The position numbers and the translations under genes are program-made. Below are positions 61,074 to 64,000 of a stretch of DNA of 64,000 nt, in pieces (the stretch's first letter is position 1; each line of letters begins with the position of its first letter). Under the pieces are notes generated by a model. That model saw nothing but the letters and a program-made list of their open reading frames with translations. It ran no database searches and had not been told where the DNA came from. The stretch is from GCA-2687025 sp964473525 (GTDB lineage Bacteria; Poribacteria; WGA-4E; GCA-2687025): contig CAYYPK010000028.1 in the NCBI GenBank assembly GCA_964473525.1, positions 1-64,000 on the forward strand. Reading direction: 5' to 3'.

Positions 61074-63125
61074 CTAGCGGCTCGCGACGGCAGCCCCCTC
61101 GGTCGACTCGCCGGGAAGCGGCCGCATCCAGGACCGGATGTAGGCCACGATGTTGTTGATTTCCTCGTGGTCGAGTTCCTGCAGACCAGAAGTGCCGATG
61201 CCCCACGGACGCATCGGCGTCTTCGACCGACCACGCACGATGGCGGCTTGTAGGAATCCGTCGCTCGCAGCGCGCAGGAACTCCTGGTTGCCCAACGCCG
61301 TGCCGACGCCGCCTTCGCCGTTCTGGCCGTGGCACTGGCTGCAGAGGTTCAGGTACGACTCCGCCCCGAGGTCGATGTCGCCAGAAACGATGTTGCTGAC
61401 GATGCGGTCGCGCTCGACCTGGTCTCCGCCGCTGCGGATGTACGCCACCAGGTCGTTGACGTCGCTGTCCGACAGCTCTTGCAGGCTCAGACCGCTGTCG
61501 TTCCACTGGCGCATCGCGCGATGGCGACGACCCCTCAGGATCGACTCCTTGATGAACTGGTCGCTGGCGGCGTCGCGGAAGTCGGCGTTCATGAGCGCCG
61601 TTCCAACCGAGCCCTGTCCCTCCGGCCCGTGGCACGGCGCGCATAGCCCGTTGAACAGCTCGCGTCCGCTCGCGAGGTCGCCGACGACAGGTTCGTCGCT
61701 CAGTTCGACCTGTGGTTCGTCCTGCCAGTCCTTCATGTAGGCGATGATCGCGGCGATCCAGGTGGCCTTCATGTACTTGTGGGAGATCATCGCCGTGTTG
61801 GCGCGGCCGTTGACGATCGTGTCGTAGAGGAACTCCTCGTCCGCGAGGATCAGGAAGTCCTGGTTGTTGAGGGACGGTCCTACGCCACCTTCGCCCTTGC
61901 CGCCGTGGCACCCCGCGCACTTGGAGCGATAGAGCTTGCGCCCCGTGCGCTTGTTGGCTCGCGCGTTCTGCACGTCCTCGAACGTGGGTGGCTCTGGCTC
62001 GTGGCTACGGATGTAAGCGACGAGCGCGTCGATCTCTTCGTCGGTGAACCCACCGTTGCTCTCATCCCACGCGGGCATCTGCACACTGGGACGACCGCGA
62101 TGGATCGTGAACCGGAGGAAGTCGTCGGACGCGGCGGAGAGGAAGTCCTCGTTGTGCAGCGCCGGGTTGAACCGCTCCAACAGCGTGTTCTCAAGCCCTT
62201 GCGCCTTGTCGCCGTGGCATCCGGCGCAGTAGCGAGCGTATAGCTGCTCGCCAGTGAGATCCTTGCCACCTCCCTTGAACTCCTGGATGTAGGCCAGGTC
62301 GTAGTAGCTCGTTGGCAGGTCGGCGTCGTAGAGCGACATCGTGACGGTGATGAGGTCATCCATGTCCTCGTCGCTGATCTCCAGCGGAGGCATGACCGAC
62401 CCGGGCGTCACCGCCTGCGGGTTCTGGAAGTGCTCGCGCAGCCAGTTCTCGACGGTGCGCTCGCCCTCGATGTGCTGGAACGTGTAGGCGTGGCGTATCT
62501 TGCTGCCCTGGTCGGTCAGGTCAGGACCCAGCGCCCCACCCTTGCCACGCACCTTGTGACACCCAAGGCAGCCGTTCTCGTAGAGCAGCTCACGCCCGTG
62601 CATCAGGGCTTCGCCGCCCGCTAGCTCCTGCTCGTCGTCAGAGACGGCGAGGTGGCACTTTCCACAGGCGGCTTGCGTGTGCTTCAGCGGGATCACCGGG
62701 TAGTCCCAGTGGACGCTCTCGTCGGTCGCGAACGCCTGCTCGCGCGACAGCGCGCGATCCTGCCCATCGTGGCAGATGGAGCAACCGTACTTCTCTACCG
62801 GGTGGTTCTTGAGGATGTCGCCACTGTGCGCGCGATGCGGCAGAGGGACATCCGCCATGTTGGGGTTGTCGATGCCGTTGTGGCAGCTTACGCAGCGGTC
62901 GACGCGCTTCAGGTCGTTCAGGATGACCTGCTTCACCTCGACGCTGAACTCAGCCGCCGCTTGCTTCTGCGCGGGCGTCTTGGCGCTGCGGTGCAGTATG
63001 TCCGCGAATTCGCTCTGGTAGTGCTTCCACTCGCGCAGGAAGTTCTCCTCAATGGCCGCGAGCCCGAGGAAGACGATACAGACCAAACTCGCTACGATCG
63101 TGAGCTTCTTGAACAAACGGTCCAT
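61074..63125 (-). CDS. Octaheme c-type cytochrome, membrane-anchored
   Basis: 683 residues. An N-terminal helix (LTIVASLVCIVFLGLAAI) probably stays as an anchor. Eight haem c motifs are counted: CVSCH, CSICH, CGKCH, CLGCH, CAGCH, CAGCH, CAPCH and CSQCH. The first four lie in a NapC/multihaem-like part; the last four head repeated monohaem cytochrome c domains of about 100 residues, each ending VAYIRSxx. It lies 12 bp after cytochrome b and likely accepts its electrons. In absence of NapB it could feed NapA, which is inference. Confidence 0.88.
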   Translation of the reverse strand: MDRLFKKLTIVASLVCIVFLGLAAIEENFLREWKHYQSEFADILHRSAKTPAQKQAAAEFSVEVKQVILNDLKRVDRCVSCHNGIDNPNMADVPLPHRAHSGDILKNHPVEKYGCSICHDGQDRALSREQAFATDESVHWDYPVIPLKHTQAACGKCHLAVSDDEQELAGGEALMHGRELLYENGCLGCHKVRGKGGALGPDLTDQGSKIRHAYTFQHIEGERTVENWLREHFQNPQAVTPGSVMPPLEISDEDMDDLITVTMSLYDADLPTSYYDLAYIQEFKGGGKDLTGEQLYARYCAGCHGDKAQGLENTLLERFNPALHNEDFLSAASDDFLRFTIHRGRPSVQMPAWDESNGGFTDEEIDALVAYIRSHEPEPPTFEDVQNARANKRTGRKLYRSKCAGCHGGKGEGGVGPSLNNQDFLILADEEFLYDTIVNGRANTAMISHKYMKATWIAAIIAYMKDWQDEPQVELSDEPVVGDLASGRELFNGLCAPCHGPEGQGSVGTALMNADFRDAASDQFIKESILRGRRHRAMRQWNDSGLSLQELSDSDVNDLVAYIRSGGDQVERDRIVSNIVSGDIDLGAESYLNLCSQCHGQNGEGGVGTALGNQEFLRAASDGFLQAAIVRGRSKTPMRPWGIGTSGLQELDHEEINNIVAYIRSWMRPLPGESTEGAAVASR

Positions 63126-63137
63126 GCATCTGCCTCG

Positions 63138-64000
63138 TTAGTGGATGGGCCACTGCGCGCGCGACCAGAAGAAGTCCCAGTTCGGGCCGCGGAAGTATGT
63201 GCCTACGACGGTCAGGATGAGGAAGCCGACCAGGAAGCAACTGAACAGGGCGATGGCCGCCATGCGCGTGGATCGCGTGCGCCGCAGCGTGTGCAGTGAC
63301 CACCACGCGAACGCGAGGACGATGAGCGAGCCGGGGTTCGCGAACACGATGACGATCTGCTTCAGGTCCGGGAACCAGTCGCGTAGCCAGCCGACCTTGA
63401 CCGTGAACGTCAGCAACGCCACGAGGAACACGGCGGCGAAGATCGAGGAGAACAGCGCGACGCGCTTGCCCTGAGCGCCGGAGAACCAGACCCCGAAGTG
63501 CTCCTCTTCCTTGTCCAGGTAGGGCACCATCATCAGCCCCACGAGGACGACGGTCGGAATCCCAATGCCGCCCATGAACGCCGAGTAGGAGACGAGCTCC
63601 TGCAAGCCGAGGAAGTACCACGGCGCCTTCGCTGGGTTCTCTGGGATGGACGGGTTCGCCAACTCCTTGAGCGGCGCGTCTACGAGGTACGCCACACCCA
63701 ACATGACCGCCATCGTCAGCATGAGCACAGCCACCTCGGCCCACAGCGTCGTAGGCCACGTCATGACCGTGTTGTCCGGGCGGCGGTCGGCCGCTGGCGA
63801 GCGATCTCGGATGAGCGCCATCAGACCGTACGTCTTGTTCGTGTCCAGAGCCGCTGTCGACCCGGCGTCCTCCATGGCTACGACTGGCGCCGCGATGCCC
63901 TCCTCACGGGCGAGGATCTCGTCGGCGTTGTCCGGGCGGCTCATCCCGCCGTCCTTGCGGATGCGCCAGAAGTGCACGCCGACCAGCGTTATCATGGCGA
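63138..64000 (-). CDS. Cytochrome b/b6 C-terminal part (subunit IV-like), 5' end outside window
   Basis: The frame is open to the right edge, so the start is missing; the ATG at 63995 (MITLVGVHFWRIRKDGG) reads like the end of an internal cytochrome b helix. IPENPAKAPWYFLGLQELVSY is the PEWY-region signature of b6f subunit IV and bc1 cytochrome b, here PxxAKAPWYF. About four to five membrane helices follow. It belongs to a bc-type quinol:cytochrome c oxidoreductase whose Rieske protein presumably lies outside the window. It precedes the octaheme cytochrome by 12 bp. Confidence 0.85.
   Translation of the reverse strand, partial: AMITLVGVHFWRIRKDGGMSRPDNADEILAREEGIAAPVVAMEDAGSTAALDTNKTYGLMALIRDRSPAADRRPDNTVMTWPTTLWAEVAVLMLTMAVMLGVAYLVDAPLKELANPSIPENPAKAPWYFLGLQELVSYSAFMGGIGIPTVVLVGLMMVPYLDKEEEHFGVWFSGAQGKRVALFSSIFAAVFLVALLTFTVKVGWLRDWFPDLKQIVIVFANPGSLIVLAFAWWSLHTLRRTRSTRMAAIALFSCFLVGFLILTVVGTYFRGPNWDFFWSRAQWPIH

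Noticed and set aside
1..64000. tRNA, rRNA, CRISPR arrays and transposases
   Set aside because: None could be recognised by reading; a tRNAscan or Infernal run would be the decisive check.

Overview
The window is about 65% GC, densely coded, and uses the standard code: TGA is a normal stop in many ATGA start/stop overlaps. A phosphate-selective-type porin, lipoproteins with lipoboxes, Tat leaders and periplasmic redox proteins indicate a Gram-negative (diderm) bacterium. The gene mix is phytanoyl-CoA dioxygenases, Gfo/Idh/MocA oxidoreductases, FG-GAP proteins, agarase-like and sialidase-like proteins, a tricorn protease, M28 peptidases and many GNATs. I associate this mix with uncultured marine, particle- or sponge-associated lineages such as Poribacteria or Latescibacterota; this is inference from gene content only. 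No rRNA, tRNA or CRISPR array was seen.

Layout. 1-3.5 kb: a partial UroD-like methyltransferase, then an agarase-like hydrolase overlapping a multi-pass membrane protein. 3.7-7.2 kb: a three-gene operon holding two BtrH-like proteins. The second is interrupted by an in-frame TGA followed at bacterial SECIS spacing by a perfect hairpin, so it is a candidate selenoprotein. 7.2-15.6 kb: methyltransferase, tricorn protease, a Gfo/Idh oxidoreductase, sialidase-like protein, lipoprotein and FG-GAP protein. 16.1-18.8 kb: VOC protein, tandem ecdysteroid-kinase-like phosphotransferases and a tiny coupled ORF. 18.9-24.1 kb: a lipoprotein joining WD40, caspase and PEGA domains, then a PQQ-type propeller fused to a probably dead esterase. 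24-28.5 kb: a dioxygenase and two secreted M28-type peptidases. 29-34.2 kb: a tight six-gene operon of sugar or cofactor type dehydrogenases. 34-46.8 kb: HEAT protein, a second dioxygenase, kinase and GNATs, a decayed toxin-antitoxin pair, glycosylasparaginase, Ldh-family dehydrogenase, FG-GAP protein, CgeB-like glycosyltransferase with TPRs, and small membrane proteins.

46.8-51.6 kb is a regulatory island. An ECF-type sigma factor fused to an ankyrin domain is divergent from a second ECF sigma, its zinc-type anti-sigma and a secreted protein with an internal duplication. 51.6-64 kb is a respiratory cluster, all on the minus strand. In transcription order it encodes cytochrome b (cut by the window edge), an octaheme c-type cytochrome, a NapG-like ferredoxin, NapH, another NapG-like ferredoxin, a membrane-anchored YtkA/FixH-like protein, a NapF-like ferredoxin, a second NapH-like protein with His/Met repeats, a NapA-type molybdoenzyme and a porin. 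I read it as a quinol-to-periplasmic-nitrate chain without recognisable NapB or NapC. A palindromic interspersed repeat is inserted in frame in one gene of this operon.
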